A stretch of DNA of 64,000 nt from Hyphomicrobiales bacterium. GTDB lineage: Bacteria; Pseudomonadota; Alphaproteobacteria; Rhizobiales; Beijerinckiaceae. Positions 43,545 through 54,633 of this stretch are shown here, one piece after another. The first letter of the stretch is position 1. Every line of letters begins with the position of its first letter. The notes beneath the pieces are model-generated. The model saw only the letters and a list, made by a program, of their open reading frames with translations. It was not told the DNA's origin and searched no databases. The stretch covers positions 50,451 to 114,450 of the forward strand of contig JAIXSM010000005.1 in the NCBI GenBank assembly GCA_027484655.1. The letters are read 5' to 3'. The position numbers and the translations under genes are program-made.

Positions 43545-44297
43545 ATGGCGGAGCAGGACAAGGTCGTTATCGTCACGGGCGCAGCCAGTGGCATCGGCGC
43601 GGCGAGCGTGGGGGCGGCCCTTGATCGGGGCTGGCGCGTCTGCGCCATTGATGTGAACGAGATCGATGTCGGCGGACTGCCCTCCGGGCATGTGTCGCGC
43701 CTCATCGCCACCCGCGCGGACGTCTCCGACGCGAACGCGTGCGAGGCTGCGGTTGAGGCCGCCGTCGGCGAGTTTGGCCGCGTCGATGGGCTTATCCACA
43801 TGGCGGCGGTTCACTCGACCAAGACCTGGCGCGAACTCGACGCCGCCGAATTCGCCCGCGCCATGGCGGTCAATGTGACTGGTTCCTTCCTCATGGCGCA
43901 GGCGTGCGCGCGGGCCATGGAGCGCACCGGCGGCGGCGCCATCGTGCTGGCCAGCTCAGGCTCCATCAACGTCTCGGGCGTCGGTGGCCACGGCCGTGGC
44001 GGGCCAGCCTACGTGTCCTCGAAAGCCGCCATCGTCGGGCTGACTCGCGCGCTGGCGCGCTCGTTCGCGCCGATCCGTGTGCGCGTGAACGCTGTCAGCC
44101 CCGGCGCGACCCGTACCGCGATGACGGCGGAGTACGACGAGGACGCGCTGCGCAAGGTGGGCGAGCGCACCCTCGTCAACCGAATCGGAGAGGCGCGCGA
44201 AATTGCATCTGTGGCGTGCTTCCTTGTCAGCGATGAGTCCTCCTATGTTGTGGGCGACATCATCGCCGTGAACGGCGGCGGCAGCTTCGGCCTTTAG
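43545..44297 (+). CDS. Short-chain dehydrogenase/reductase (SDR)
   Basis: A 250-residue classical SDR. The NAD(P) motif TGAASGIGAASV is at the N-terminus, the active-site Ser in VLASSGSIN, and the YVSSK motif has Tyr156 and Lys160. The C-terminal INRIGEAREIASVACFLVS-like region is typical of beta-hydroxy acid and sugar dehydrogenases. ATG 43545 follows a GGGGAGGA ribosome site. The substrate cannot be told. Confidence 0.93.
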   Translation: MAEQDKVVIVTGAASGIGAASVGAALDRGWRVCAIDVNEIDVGGLPSGHVSRLIATRADVSDANACEAAVEAAVGEFGRVDGLIHMAAVHSTKTWRELDAAEFARAMAVNVTGSFLMAQACARAMERTGGGAIVLASSGSINVSGVGGHGRGGPAYVSSKAAIVGLTRALARSFAPIRVRVNAVSPGATRTAMTAEYDEDALRKVGERTLVNRIGEAREIASVACFLVSDESSYVVGDIIAVNGGGSFGL

Positions 44298-44340
44298 CCA
44301 ACCTGTTGGCCTCTCTCACGCTTTCCGTTTTTTCGGAAAA

Positions 44341-44355
44341 GAACAAAAAAAGAAC
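44341..44355. promoter_or_regulatory. SOS box (LexA site) upstream of recA
   Basis: GAAC-AAAAAAA-GAAC is an exact match to the alphaproteobacterial LexA consensus GAAC-N7-GAAC (the reverse strand reads GTTC-N7-GTTC). It lies 90 bp upstream of the recA start. It should repress recA until DNA damage. Confidence 0.92.
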
Positions 44356-44444
44356 TTGCGCTGCGGAACAAATCAGGTACGTTTGCGCCTGTGACGGGCC
44401 GTTGCGCAGTCGGGCGACGCCGTGCCACTAAGGGAGAGTGACCC

Positions 44445-45512
44445 GTGAGCCAAGCGAATCTCCGCCTCGTGGAAGGATCGTCCGTGGATAAGACCAAGGC
44501 GCTTGACGCCGCTCTCTCCCAGATCGAAAGGGCCTTCGGCAAAGGCTCGATCATGCGCCTTGGCAAGAACCAGAAGGCGGTCGAGATCGAGACTGTCCCG
44601 ACGGGCTCCCTTGGCCTTGACATCGCGCTTGGCGTCGGCGGCCTTCCCCGCGGCCGCATCGTCGAGATTTATGGGCCAGAATCCTCCGGCAAGACGACTC
44701 TCACGCTGCATGTGATCGCCGAGGCGCAGAAGCGTGGCGGCGTTTGCGCGTTCGTGGACGCTGAGCATGCGCTTGATCCTGTTTACGCCCGCAAGCTGGG
44801 CGTGAACCTTGAGGATCTTCTCATCTCGCAGCCCGACACGGGCGAGCAGGCGCTCGAAATCACGGACACGCTGGTGCGCTCCGGCGCCATCGACGTGCTG
44901 GTTGTCGATTCGGTCGCCGCGCTGACGCCGCGCGCTGAAATCGAGGGCGAGATGGGCGAGGTGCAGCCTGGTTTGCAGGCGCGCCTCATGAGCAAGGCCC
45001 TGCGCAAGCTCACCGCGTCGATTTCGCGCTCAAACACCATGGTCATCTTCATCAACCAGATCCGCATGCAGATCGGCGTGTTGTACGGCAGCCCCGAGAC
45101 CACGACCGGCGGTAACGCCTTGAAATTCTACGCTTCCGTGCGCCTCGATATCCGCCGTATCGGCGCCATCAAGGACCGCGAGGAGGTCACCGGCAACCAG
45201 ACCCGCGTCAAGGTTGTGAAGAACAAGGTTGCGCCGCCGTTCAAGCAGGTCGAGTTCGACATCATGTATGGAGAGGGCATCTCCAAGGTGGGCGAGTTGG
45301 TCGATCTGGGCGTGAAGGCTGGCGTGGTGGAAAAATCCGGCGCCTGGTTCTCGCACGATTCCCAGCGGCTTGGGCAGGGTCGCGAGAACGCCAAGACGTT
45401 CCTGCGCGAGCATCCCGATGTCGCCGGGCGCATCGAGGCGGCCATCCGCGAAAACGCGGGGCTTATCGCCGACAAGATCCTTGAGAACGCTGACCCCAAC
45501 GAGGCCGATTGA
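44445..45512 (+). CDS. recA: Recombinase RecA
   Basis: A 355-residue RecA. Walker A is [10 protein letters not shown] near residue 77, Walker B the [11 protein letters not shown] strand, and the DNA-binding loops include [19 protein letters not shown] and [20 protein letters not shown]. The start is GTG 44445 with AGGGAGAG upstream. It performs strand exchange and triggers LexA self-cleavage. Regulation by LexA is indicated by the SOS box at 44341-44355. Confidence 0.98.
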   Translation: MSQANLRLVEGSSVDKTKALDAALSQIERAFGKGSIMRLGKNQKAVEIETVPTGSLGLDIALGVGGLPRGRIVEIYGPESSGKTTLTLHVIAEAQKRGGVCAFVDAEHALDPVYARKLGVNLEDLLISQPDTGEQALEITDTLVRSGAIDVLVVDSVAALTPRAEIEGEMGEVQPGLQARLMSKALRKLTASISRSNTMVIFINQIRMQIGVLYGSPETTTGGNALKFYASVRLDIRRIGAIKDREEVTGNQTRVKVVKNKVAPPFKQVEFDIMYGEGISKVGELVDLGVKAGVVEKSGAWFSHDSQRLGQGRENAKTFLREHPDVAGRIEAAIRENAGLIADKILENADPNEAD

Positions 45513-45518
45513 GGCGTC

Positions 45519-45538
45519 GCCCTGCGTTGACGCAGGGC
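45519..45538. terminator. Hairpin directly after recA, possible terminator
   Basis: GCCCTGCG, loop TTGA, CGCAGGGC: a perfect 8-bp stem starting six bases after the recA stop. No clear T run follows (CTCCGGTTTG), so it may slow or stabilise rather than end the transcript. Confidence 0.5.
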
Positions 45539-45624
45539 CTCCGGTTTGCAGCTGACGCGCCGCGCGCTCCGTTCAGGCCGGAGGGCGTGACCCGGTTTTC
45601 GTAGAACGGTCCCCTCTACAGGCC

Positions 45625-45693
45625 ATGCGCGCAGCCGCCAGCTGGCGGGGCGGACGGCTGTCGTCCCTCGACTTCCTTCTGTCCCGCCGCTAG
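45625..45693 (+). CDS. Possible 22-residue leader peptide before alaS
   Basis: ATG 45625 opens a frame of 22 codons ending at TAG 45691-45693. Codons 3-5 are three consecutive alanine codons (MRAAASWRGG...). The stop codon is six bases before a strong terminator hairpin (45700-45728) that lies upstream of alaS. This is the layout of an attenuator leader peptide sensing charged tRNA-Ala. A good ribosome site is not seen and no known homolog comes to mind, so this is tentative. Confidence 0.35.
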   Translation: MRAAASWRGGRLSSLDFLLSRR

Positions 45694-45699
45694 AACACG

Positions 45700-45728
45700 G
45701 CCCGGGTCCCGCACGGGCCCGGGCTTTT
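45700..45728 (+). terminator. Terminator or attenuator hairpin upstream of alaS
   Basis: GCCCGGG pairs with CCCGGGC, with an inner CCC/GGG stem closed by a GCAC loop, followed by TTTT. It is very stable and lies about 130 bp upstream of the alaS start on the same strand. It could end a recA-region transcript, or act as an attenuator for alaS together with the short open frame just before it. Confidence 0.75.
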
Positions 45729-45855
45729 CGCGTGTCATCGGGACGTTTTCCGCTGTCCAAAGCCCGGCGCGCCTGATGCGGAAGCCAGATGCGGGAAGCC
45801 CGCCCAATCACGACTTCCGGCGCTGGGCCGGGTCGAACGCGCAGAGTTGAACACG

Positions 45856-48519
<2,664 letters not shown>

Positions 48520-48524
48520 ATCGC

Positions 48525-48929
48525 TCAGTCGGCGGCGTCGCCCGTGCAGACCCGCCACCATTTCGGGCGGCGGGAGACGAACGAGTGACCTGTGGGCGCG
48601 AGCGCCTTGCGCCCCGGCTTGTCAAACGCCCCCAGCAGCAGCGCAACCACCGGCGCGTCATCGACAGCGCCGATAGACGACCCGCAAGTTGCGCAGAACG
48701 CCCGTTGTGACGCGGGCGACGAGCGCCATAGCGCTGGCGCCCCGGCAGGGCCTGTCCAGCGCACGGCTGTGGCCGGAAACTCCACCCATGCGACGGTCGG
48801 CGCGCCGGTGTGCCGCCGGCACATCTCGCACGAGCATGTGTGCGGCCGTTGCGGCGCCCCGGCGGCCTCGAAGCGGACGCTGCCGCACAAGCATCCGCCG
48901 GTGTGGATCTGCTGCTTTCGGGACGGCAT
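48525..48929 (-). CDS. GFA/CENP-V family zinc protein
   Basis: A 134-residue protein of the glutathione-dependent formaldehyde-activating (GFA) fold. Zinc cysteines are visible: GGCLCGSVRF (13, 15), CSCEMCRRHTG (32, 34, 37) and FCATCGSSI (79, 82). I chose ATG 48929; the upstream extension has no domain content. Most members of this large family have no proven formaldehyde activity, so the reaction is uncertain. It converges on alaS with a 5-bp gap. Confidence 0.9.
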   Translation of the reverse strand: MPSRKQQIHTGGCLCGSVRFEAAGAPQRPHTCSCEMCRRHTGAPTVAWVEFPATAVRWTGPAGAPALWRSSPASQRAFCATCGSSIGAVDDAPVVALLLGAFDKPGRKALAPTGHSFVSRRPKWWRVCTGDAAD

Positions 48930-49047
48930 GACGGTGGGTGTCCTCCTGTCGAGCTTCAGGCGAAGACATCGTGCGCGCTTTGATCGAAAACAAGGCGGAA
49001 CGAGTTGTCTCCCGTGAGGATGCGCCAATCACGCGGGAGGAGACGGC

Positions 49048-49473
49048 ATGTTCAAGACGATTCTGGTTCCCATCGACCTGTCGGACGTGGAGGTCGCCGG
49101 GCCGGCCATCGACGCGGCGGTGCGCATGGCCGAGTGGTCCGGCGCCGCGCTGCGCCTTGTCAACGTGCAGCAGCTGCTGCCGTCGAGCTACATGGACTAC
49201 GTGCCGCCGGATTTTGACGCCCAGCAGCGGGAGTGGGCCGAATCCGAGCTCAAGAAAGTCCGCGCGCGCATCGATCTGCCCCCCGAGCGCGTGAGCGCTG
49301 TGGTGCGGCTGGGCGGCGTCTATCCCGAGATTCTTGCGGAAGCTGACGATTGGGGCGCTGACCTCATCGTGATCGGCTCGCACCGGCCGGCCATGTCCAC
49401 CTATCTACTCGGCTCGAACGCGAAGACCGTGGTGCGTCACGCGCGTTGCTCCGTGCTTGTCGTGCGGCAGTGA
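49048..49473 (+). CDS. Universal stress protein (single UspA domain)
   Basis: A 141-residue UspA-fold protein. It starts MFKTILVPIDLSD and has the ATP-binding-type end IVIGSHRPAMSTYLLGSNAK, then VVRHARCSVLVVR. A GGGAGGAGAC ribosome site precedes it. It stands alone between the GFA gene and a sulfur transporter gene. Stress role only by family. Confidence 0.92.
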   Translation: MFKTILVPIDLSDVEVAGPAIDAAVRMAEWSGAALRLVNVQQLLPSSYMDYVPPDFDAQQREWAESELKKVRARIDLPPERVSAVVRLGGVYPEILAEADDWGADLIVIGSHRPAMSTYLLGSNAKTVVRHARCSVLVVRQ

Positions 49474-49516
49474 TCGAGCGTTTGAAAAGCCCCCGTCGCG
49501 GGTTTATCTGAACCGC

Positions 49517-49540
49517 GGCGCGACAGGCGTTTGTCGCGCC
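49517..49540. other. 9-bp perfect hairpin before the YeeE/YedE gene
   Basis: GGCGCGACA, loop GGCGTT, TGTCGCGCC, ending 13 bases before the GTG start at 49554. It lies close to the ribosome site (GGGGGCGG) and has no T run, so it may influence translation rather than end transcription. It could also be a protein-binding site. Confidence 0.4.
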
Positions 49541-49553
49541 CCGGGGGCGGCTC

Positions 49554-50606
49554 GTGATTGAATCTCTGCAAGCATACTTCACCGAACCGCGCCTCGCCGT
49601 AGCTGCGGCCATGCTGGCGCTTGGCGTTGTGTTCGGCGCGCTCTCGGAGTCCTCCCAGTTCTGTCTTCAGGGCGGCGTGCGCGAGGCCCGGCAGGGCGAA
49701 GGCGCCGCGCGCCTGCGCGCCTTTTTCGCCGGTGCGCTCGCCGCGCTCGCCATCACGCAAGGCCTTGTGGCGGCAGGCGCGCTCGACCTCTCGGGCGCCA
49801 TGCAGCTCACTGCCGCTGCGGCGGCGCCGGCCATCGCCATCGGCGGGTTTCTCTTCGGCGTCGGCGCCGCTCTGACGCGGGGCTGCGCTGGCCGCCTCAC
49901 CATTCTGGCAGCCACGGGCAATCTGCGGGCGCTGGTGGTCATCATCGTCGTCGGCCTGTTCGGCTACATGGCCATGCGCGGCCTGCTCGCGCCAGCGCGC
50001 ATCGCGCTGGAGGGATTTGCGCGGCCCGCGGGGCCGACCCCTGATCTGGCGAGCCTCGCGGGCTTGGGCGCGTCAGGCCGCTTCGCGCTGGCCGGCGTGG
50101 CGGGGGCCAGCGCCCTGTGGCTTGCGGCGCGCGCGGGCGGCTGGCGCGGGCTCGGCGCGTTGCTCATCGGCGCCGTGGTGGCGGCCACGTGGGCCGCCTC
50201 CGCTTGGCTCGGCGATGACGGTTTCGACAAACTGGCGCCGTGGGCGCCCTCGTTTATCGCGCCGCTGGGCAACGGCCTCGTTTTTCTGCTGACCTACACG
50301 GGCGCGCGGGTGGACGCCGGCGCCGCGTTCATCGCCGGCGTGCTCCTTGGCGCCTTCGTCTCGGCCCAGGCGGGCGGCCGGGCGCGCCTCGTGAGTTTCG
50401 AGACCCCGCGCCAGACCGTGCGGTATCTGGCGGGCGGCGCGCTCATGGGCTTCGGCGGCGTCATGGCGCTTGGTTGCTCCACAGGGCAGGGGCTCTCGGG
50501 GGTGTCCACGCTCGCCCCGGCCTCGTTTCTGGCGCTGGCGTCGATCATCGCCGGCGTTTGGGCGGGCGTCGCCATGGACGCGCGCACCGCCCCTGCGAAG
50601 GCCTGA
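49554..50606 (+). CDS. YeeE/YedE family sulfur-compound transporter
   Basis: A 350-residue polytopic membrane protein with two related halves. Each carries the family's Gly/Cys signature: FLFGVGAALTRGCAGRL near residue 105 and GFGGVMALGCSTGQGL near residue 302. These cysteines mark the thiosulfate/selenium transporter group (TsuA-like). It starts at GTG 49554 after GGGGGCGG. The exact sulfur substrate cannot be deduced. The hairpin 49517-49540 lies in its leader. Confidence 0.9.
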   Translation: MIESLQAYFTEPRLAVAAAMLALGVVFGALSESSQFCLQGGVREARQGEGAARLRAFFAGALAALAITQGLVAAGALDLSGAMQLTAAAAAPAIAIGGFLFGVGAALTRGCAGRLTILAATGNLRALVVIIVVGLFGYMAMRGLLAPARIALEGFARPAGPTPDLASLAGLGASGRFALAGVAGASALWLAARAGGWRGLGALLIGAVVAATWAASAWLGDDGFDKLAPWAPSFIAPLGNGLVFLLTYTGARVDAGAAFIAGVLLGAFVSAQAGGRARLVSFETPRQTVRYLAGGALMGFGGVMALGCSTGQGLSGVSTLAPASFLALASIIAGVWAGVAMDARTAPAKA

Positions 50607-50608
50607 CC

Positions 50609-51193
50609 TTACCCCAGCGGCGGGTTCGACGGATCGAACGTTCCCGGCTTGTTGGACGCGAGCCAGCGCAGCAGATTGGGCAGGCCCAGCAACACGAGCG
50701 CTCCGCCCAGCAGAAGGCGGCCTGTGAGCATCTCCGAGCCGTAGCGGGCGAGCATCAGCCCCAGCGCCGCCAGAAAGGACGCAAGCCCTGCTGCGACGCC
50801 GTACCAGGCGAGGGGCGTCGCCCCCACCTCGAACCGCGCGCCGGGGCTGAGCGCCGCCGCGCGCGTGACGATGGCGCGGGTCAGGGGCGCGAACGTGTCG
50901 CTCCTGTTCTCCTGCCGGCCCCATGCGCCCACGTGCGCAGAGGAGAGCAGCAGCAGGGCGCCGCTGCGGCTGCGCACGCGCAGGAGGCGCCGCGGCCCGG
51001 TCCGGCCCGGCTCCACCGTCAGACGCACGGAGGCCACGTTGTCGAGGGACATCATGCCGTGGTCTTCGCTGTCCAGCGCGCGCCAGAACAGGCGGTCGTC
51101 GTCCACGCGCCATTCCGCCTCACGGGCGAAGATGTTCGCGCGGGAACGATGGGTGACGGTCAGGCTGGCGGGTTCCGGGGCGGTCTCGTTCAT
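50609..51193 (-). CDS. Membrane protein of unknown function with PH-like N-terminal half
   Basis: A 194-residue protein that I do not recognise by name. The first half is beta-rich (REAEWRVDDDRLFWRALD, then LDNVASVRLTVEPGR), like bacterial PH-type domains. The second half has two membrane segments (YGVAAGLASFLAALGLML and LLLGGALVLLGLPNLL), and it ends WLASNKPGTFDPSNPP. It converges on the YeeE gene with a 2-bp gap. The function is unknown. Confidence 0.78.
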   Translation of the reverse strand: MNETAPEPASLTVTHRSRANIFAREAEWRVDDDRLFWRALDSEDHGMMSLDNVASVRLTVEPGRTGPRRLLRVRSRSGALLLLSSAHVGAWGRQENRSDTFAPLTRAIVTRAAALSPGARFEVGATPLAWYGVAAGLASFLAALGLMLARYGSEMLTGRLLLGGALVLLGLPNLLRWLASNKPGTFDPSNPPLG

Positions 51194-51310
51194 GGCGCAA
51201 CCCTAGCCAATCGGCGAGGCCCGGAGAAGATGTCGGATCGAAACGGAAATTGATTCAGAACATGGTCCCGCCAGTCCCAGCCCTTATGGTTCTTCCGCAA
51301 GAGCGGAGGG

Positions 51311-52165
51311 ATGGCCATGACGTACAAGACAGTTTTCGTAGGCGAGGTGTTTGGGTCCAGTCTCGCCGAGAAGACGCCGGGCAGCGCGCTCACCCGCTAT
51401 GCTGTGGAGCTGGCGGCCTCCCAGGGCGCGCATCTCGACATCGGCGTTGGCGTGGTGCGCATCGCGGCGCCCTCCGCCATCATGATGGGCGGGGCGCGCA
51501 CGCTTATCGCGGAGGCCAACGCCCAGATGCGCGACCGCGCACGGGATTTCGCTGAGGCTGCGCGGGTGCAGGCGCAATCCTCGGGCGTGACGGCGAGCGT
51601 GGAAATCGCATTGGATGATTATCATGCCGTCGCCCGTCGCTTTATCGTCATGGCGCGTCTCGCCGACGTGGCGGTGATGGAGGCCGACCCCGAAAGCGTC
51701 TCGTTGCAGGAGGGGCTTTTGAAGGAGGTGTTGTTCGACTCCGGCCGACCCCTCATTGTTACCCCGCAGCATTGGTCAGGCCCGGCGGCGCCGGGCAAGG
51801 TCATCGTCGCGTGGGACGGCACCGCCAAGGCGGCGCGGGCCATTGGCGACGCGCTACCGCTTCTCACACAGGCGGAGGAGGTGGAGGTGATCGCCGTCAG
51901 CGGCGATCCTGATCCCAGCAAGCGCATGGACGCTGCGGACATGGCGGCGCATCTGTCCCGTCATTGCACCCGCGTGTCGATGACGACTCTGCCCGTGCAG
52001 AACGCCGATGTGGCCGCCACTATCAGCGCGCATGCGAAGCTCACGCGCGCCAATCTGGTGGTGATGGGCGCCTACGCGCGGCCCAAGTTTCGGCAAATGA
52101 TTCTGGGCGGCGTCACCAGTTCGATGATTTCGCAGCCGCCCGTGCCGGTTCTGCTGTCCTGCTGA
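51311..52165 (+). CDS. Tandem-domain universal stress protein
   Basis: A 284-residue protein with two Usp-like domains. The first (1-145) is divergent (VFVGEVFGSSLAEKTPG at the start). The second begins KVIVAWDGTAKAARAIGDAL near residue 155 and ends with the nucleotide-binding type motif GAYARPKFRQMILGGVTSSM. The TLPVQNADVAATISAHAK segment matches Usp proteins of rhizobia. An ATG at 51317 is an alternative start. Confidence 0.9.
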   Translation: MAMTYKTVFVGEVFGSSLAEKTPGSALTRYAVELAASQGAHLDIGVGVVRIAAPSAIMMGGARTLIAEANAQMRDRARDFAEAARVQAQSSGVTASVEIALDDYHAVARRFIVMARLADVAVMEADPESVSLQEGLLKEVLFDSGRPLIVTPQHWSGPAAPGKVIVAWDGTAKAARAIGDALPLLTQAEEVEVIAVSGDPDPSKRMDAADMAAHLSRHCTRVSMTTLPVQNADVAATISAHAKLTRANLVVMGAYARPKFRQMILGGVTSSMISQPPVPVLLSC

Positions 52166-52170
52166 CTGCT

Positions 52171-53127
52171 TCAGCGCGCGAAGCGCGGGAACAACCGCAG
52201 GGCGTTTGCGCGCTCCACGGCTTCCCGCTGCTCGGGGGTGAAGCCCTCGTAGGCGTCGAAATCGCTCGTTTCCTGCGTCGCCATGTCGGCGGAGATGTAG
52301 GGGAAGTCCGTGCCGAACAGGATCTGCGTGTCGGGAACGAACGCGCGCAGGGCGTCCAGCGGCGCCTTGTGGCCCGACAAGGCGGTGTCGAAGTAGAAGC
52401 GCTTGATGTAGGCGAGCGCGCCCTGGGGATAGTTGTCCCGGTGCTTCGTCTTCTTGTCGAAGAGCGAGATGCGGTGCGCAAGCATGGGCAGCGTGCCGCC
52501 GGCGTGGGAGAGGATGAACGGAATGTCCGGCAGCTTCTCGGTGACGCCATTGAAGATGAGGTTCGTCGCCACGCGGGTGGTCTCGAACGGATAGTCGATC
52601 AACATCCGAGGAATGTCCCAGCCGCGCGCTTCTGTGCCCGGCGGGTAGCAGGGATGGATGAACGTCACGACCTTGCGGCGGTTCAACTCCTCGTACACCG
52701 GCCAGAAATCCGTGTGGCCGATGTAGCGCTCGTCCACGCTGGTGAGCAGGCAGATTCCATCGAGCTTCAGGTCATCCACGATGCGCTCGATCTCACGCAA
52801 CGAGGCGTCCACATCGGGCAAGGGCAGAAACGCGAACGCGCCGAAGCGGCTCGGGTTTGAAGCGACAAGCTCCGCCAGCCAGTCGTTGAAGCGCCGGGCG
52901 AGATCGCGGGTCTGCGCCACGTCGCCAAAGAAGATGCCGGGCGAGGTGAAGGAGAACACCGATGCGCCGATGCGGTTGGCGTCCATCAACTCCAGCGACT
53001 TCTGCGCCGACCACTCGGGGAAGGGCGCATAGGCGCTGCCCGTGATGCCGGCGGCCCGCTGCACGTCCTTGTAGAACTCCGGCAGTACGTGGTGATGAAC
53101 GTCGATGCGCTGGACTTCGCTCGCCAT
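52171..53127 (-). CDS. Amidohydrolase-family (ACMSD-like) enzyme
   Basis: A 318-residue metal-dependent hydrolase or decarboxylase of the amidohydrolase-2 family. It shows the metal motif DVHHHVLPEFY at the N-terminus, a later His in TFIHPCYPPG, SHAGGTLPMLAHRI, and the metal Asp in LFGTDFPYISAD. This set is shared by 2-amino-3-carboxymuconate semialdehyde decarboxylase relatives that act on aromatic acids. The substrate is not determinable. It converges on the stress protein gene with a 5-bp gap. Confidence 0.9.
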   Translation of the reverse strand: MASEVQRIDVHHHVLPEFYKDVQRAAGITGSAYAPFPEWSAQKSLELMDANRIGASVFSFTSPGIFFGDVAQTRDLARRFNDWLAELVASNPSRFGAFAFLPLPDVDASLREIERIVDDLKLDGICLLTSVDERYIGHTDFWPVYEELNRRKVVTFIHPCYPPGTEARGWDIPRMLIDYPFETTRVATNLIFNGVTEKLPDIPFILSHAGGTLPMLAHRISLFDKKTKHRDNYPQGALAYIKRFYFDTALSGHKAPLDALRAFVPDTQILFGTDFPYISADMATQETSDFDAYEGFTPEQREAVERANALRLFPRFAR

Positions 53128-53286
53128 GGGGATCCTCCGGTTTCCTCGTGTTTGTTGCGCCGGTGTGTAGGCGCTCGCGAGCGTCGAGGGAAGGGGCTGG
53201 GCAGGGGCTGAGCAGGCGCCATGCGCTGCGGATCAAGTTTGACCTGCGTCATGTTCGCCCCCGTTGCGAGCGGGCATGGTTCGAAA

Positions 53287-53616
53287 ATGCATATTCGCAC
53301 GCTTGCGGCCTTCGCCGTCATTGTCATCGCCGCCCCCGCCGCCGCCCAGACTGCCGCCAACCGGGGCGCCGCCCTCGTGCAGCGCCACTGCGCCGCTTGC
53401 CACGCCATCGGCCCGTCCGGGCTGAGCCCCAACGCCAAGGCGCCGCCCCTTCGCGAGATTGCGCGCAAGTATCGCTCGCAAGATCTGGAGGAGGCTTTCG
53501 CGGAAGGAATCATGGTGAGCCATGAGGGGCAGGAGATGCCGCCTTTCACCTTCGACCCGCCCGAAATCACGGCGCTGACAGCTTATCTGCGGAGCTTGCG
53601 CGGCGGCGCGCCCTGA
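53287..53616 (+). CDS. Small class I cytochrome c
   Basis: A 109-residue exported monoheme cytochrome c. The signal peptide is residues 1-21 (IRTLAAFAVIVIAAPAAAQ), the heme motif CAACH is at 35-39, and the distal Met is in GQEMPPFTF. I chose ATG 53287, since the longer frame upstream has no signal sequence logic. It would be matured by the Ccm system encoded earlier in this window. The electron partner is unknown. Confidence 0.92.
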   Translation: MHIRTLAAFAVIVIAAPAAAQTAANRGAALVQRHCAACHAIGPSGLSPNAKAPPLREIARKYRSQDLEEAFAEGIMVSHEGQEMPPFTFDPPEITALTAYLRSLRGGAP

Positions 53617-53694
53617 TTCCGGTTGCGCGCGGCGCGAGGGTGGGGCAAAGGCGAGGCGCCCCTCGGGGCGCTTCCCCGCAACCGCGAGCTTTGC

Positions 53695-54570
53695 ATGACC
53701 GGCGCTGGAACCGACAAGACGCGACCCGCCATCGAGGGCGGCCCCGCCGTGATTTTGGTGCGGCCGCAACTGGCTGTGAACATCGGCATGTGCGCACGAG
53801 CCATGGCGAACTTCGGCCTGTCGGATCTGCGACTGGTGAACCCGAGGGACGGCTGGCCCCGCACCGGCGCCCTGCGCAAGGGCGCCTACGCGGCCGCCGC
53901 CGGCGCGGTGCATCTGCTGGAGAGCGCGAAGCTCTACGACACGCTGGAAGAAGCCATCGCCGATCTGAACTACGTGTGGGCCACCACCGCCCGCGAGCGC
54001 GGGCAGGGCAAGCGCGTGGAAGGCCCTGTCGTCGCCATGGCCGAAACCAAGGCGCTCATGGACACGGGCGGGCGTGCGGGCATCCTGTTTGGCGCTGAGC
54101 GCACGGGGCTCGACAGCGACGAGATCGCCATCGCGGACTCCATCATCACGTTCCCGGTGAACCCGGCTTACGCGTCGCTCAATCTCGCGCAGGCGGTGTT
54201 GCTGTGCGGCTACGAGTGGTTTCGCGCCGCCCACGGCGACGGCCCGCGCTTCGCCACGCCCGAGCGCTCGGTGCCAGCGCCCCGCGAGATGGTGGTGGCG
54301 TTCTTCGACTTCTTCGAGAGCAAGCTCGACGAGAACGGCTTCTTCCGGCCAGCGAACAAGAAGCCGAACATGCAGCGCAATCTGCGCAACATGATCCACC
54401 GCATGGAATTGACCGAGCAGGACGTGCGCACGCTGTGGGGCGCCGTGGTGCGCCTTAGCGAAGGCCCGCGGCTTGAGGCCAAGACCCGCCGGCGCACCAA
54501 GGCCCCCGCCGCTGGGGAGGCGGCTGCGGACGTGGCCGCATCCGAACCGGAGACGGCGGAGAAAGGCTGA
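53695..54570 (+). CDS. trmJ: tRNA (cytidine/uridine-2'-O-)-methyltransferase TrmJ
   Basis: A 291-residue SPOUT methyltransferase. The three SpoU motifs are present: PQLAVNIGMCARAMANFGLS, GILFGAERTGLDSDEI, and NPAYASLNLAQAVLLCGYEW. The TrmJ-type helical C-terminal extension (FFDFFESKLDENGFFRPANK) distinguishes it from TrmH and RlmB. It methylates position 32 of tRNAs. ATG 53695 is preferred over an in-frame extension that lacks motif support. Confidence 0.93.
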   Translation: MTGAGTDKTRPAIEGGPAVILVRPQLAVNIGMCARAMANFGLSDLRLVNPRDGWPRTGALRKGAYAAAAGAVHLLESAKLYDTLEEAIADLNYVWATTARERGQGKRVEGPVVAMAETKALMDTGGRAGILFGAERTGLDSDEIAIADSIITFPVNPAYASLNLAQAVLLCGYEWFRAAHGDGPRFATPERSVPAPREMVVAFFDFFESKLDENGFFRPANKKPNMQRNLRNMIHRMELTEQDVRTLWGAVVRLSEGPRLEAKTRRRTKAPAAGEAAADVAASEPETAEKG

Positions 54571-54633
54571 CAGCGCCCGTGGGCTAGCCCGTCGGTCGCG
54601 GCGCACTATGTTGCGGTGCAGCAGGAGGGGTTC

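Noticed and set aside
44322..44339. Small hairpin TTTCCG / CGGAAA just before the SOS box
   Set aside because: The T run is in the loop and no T run follows; not a credible terminator.
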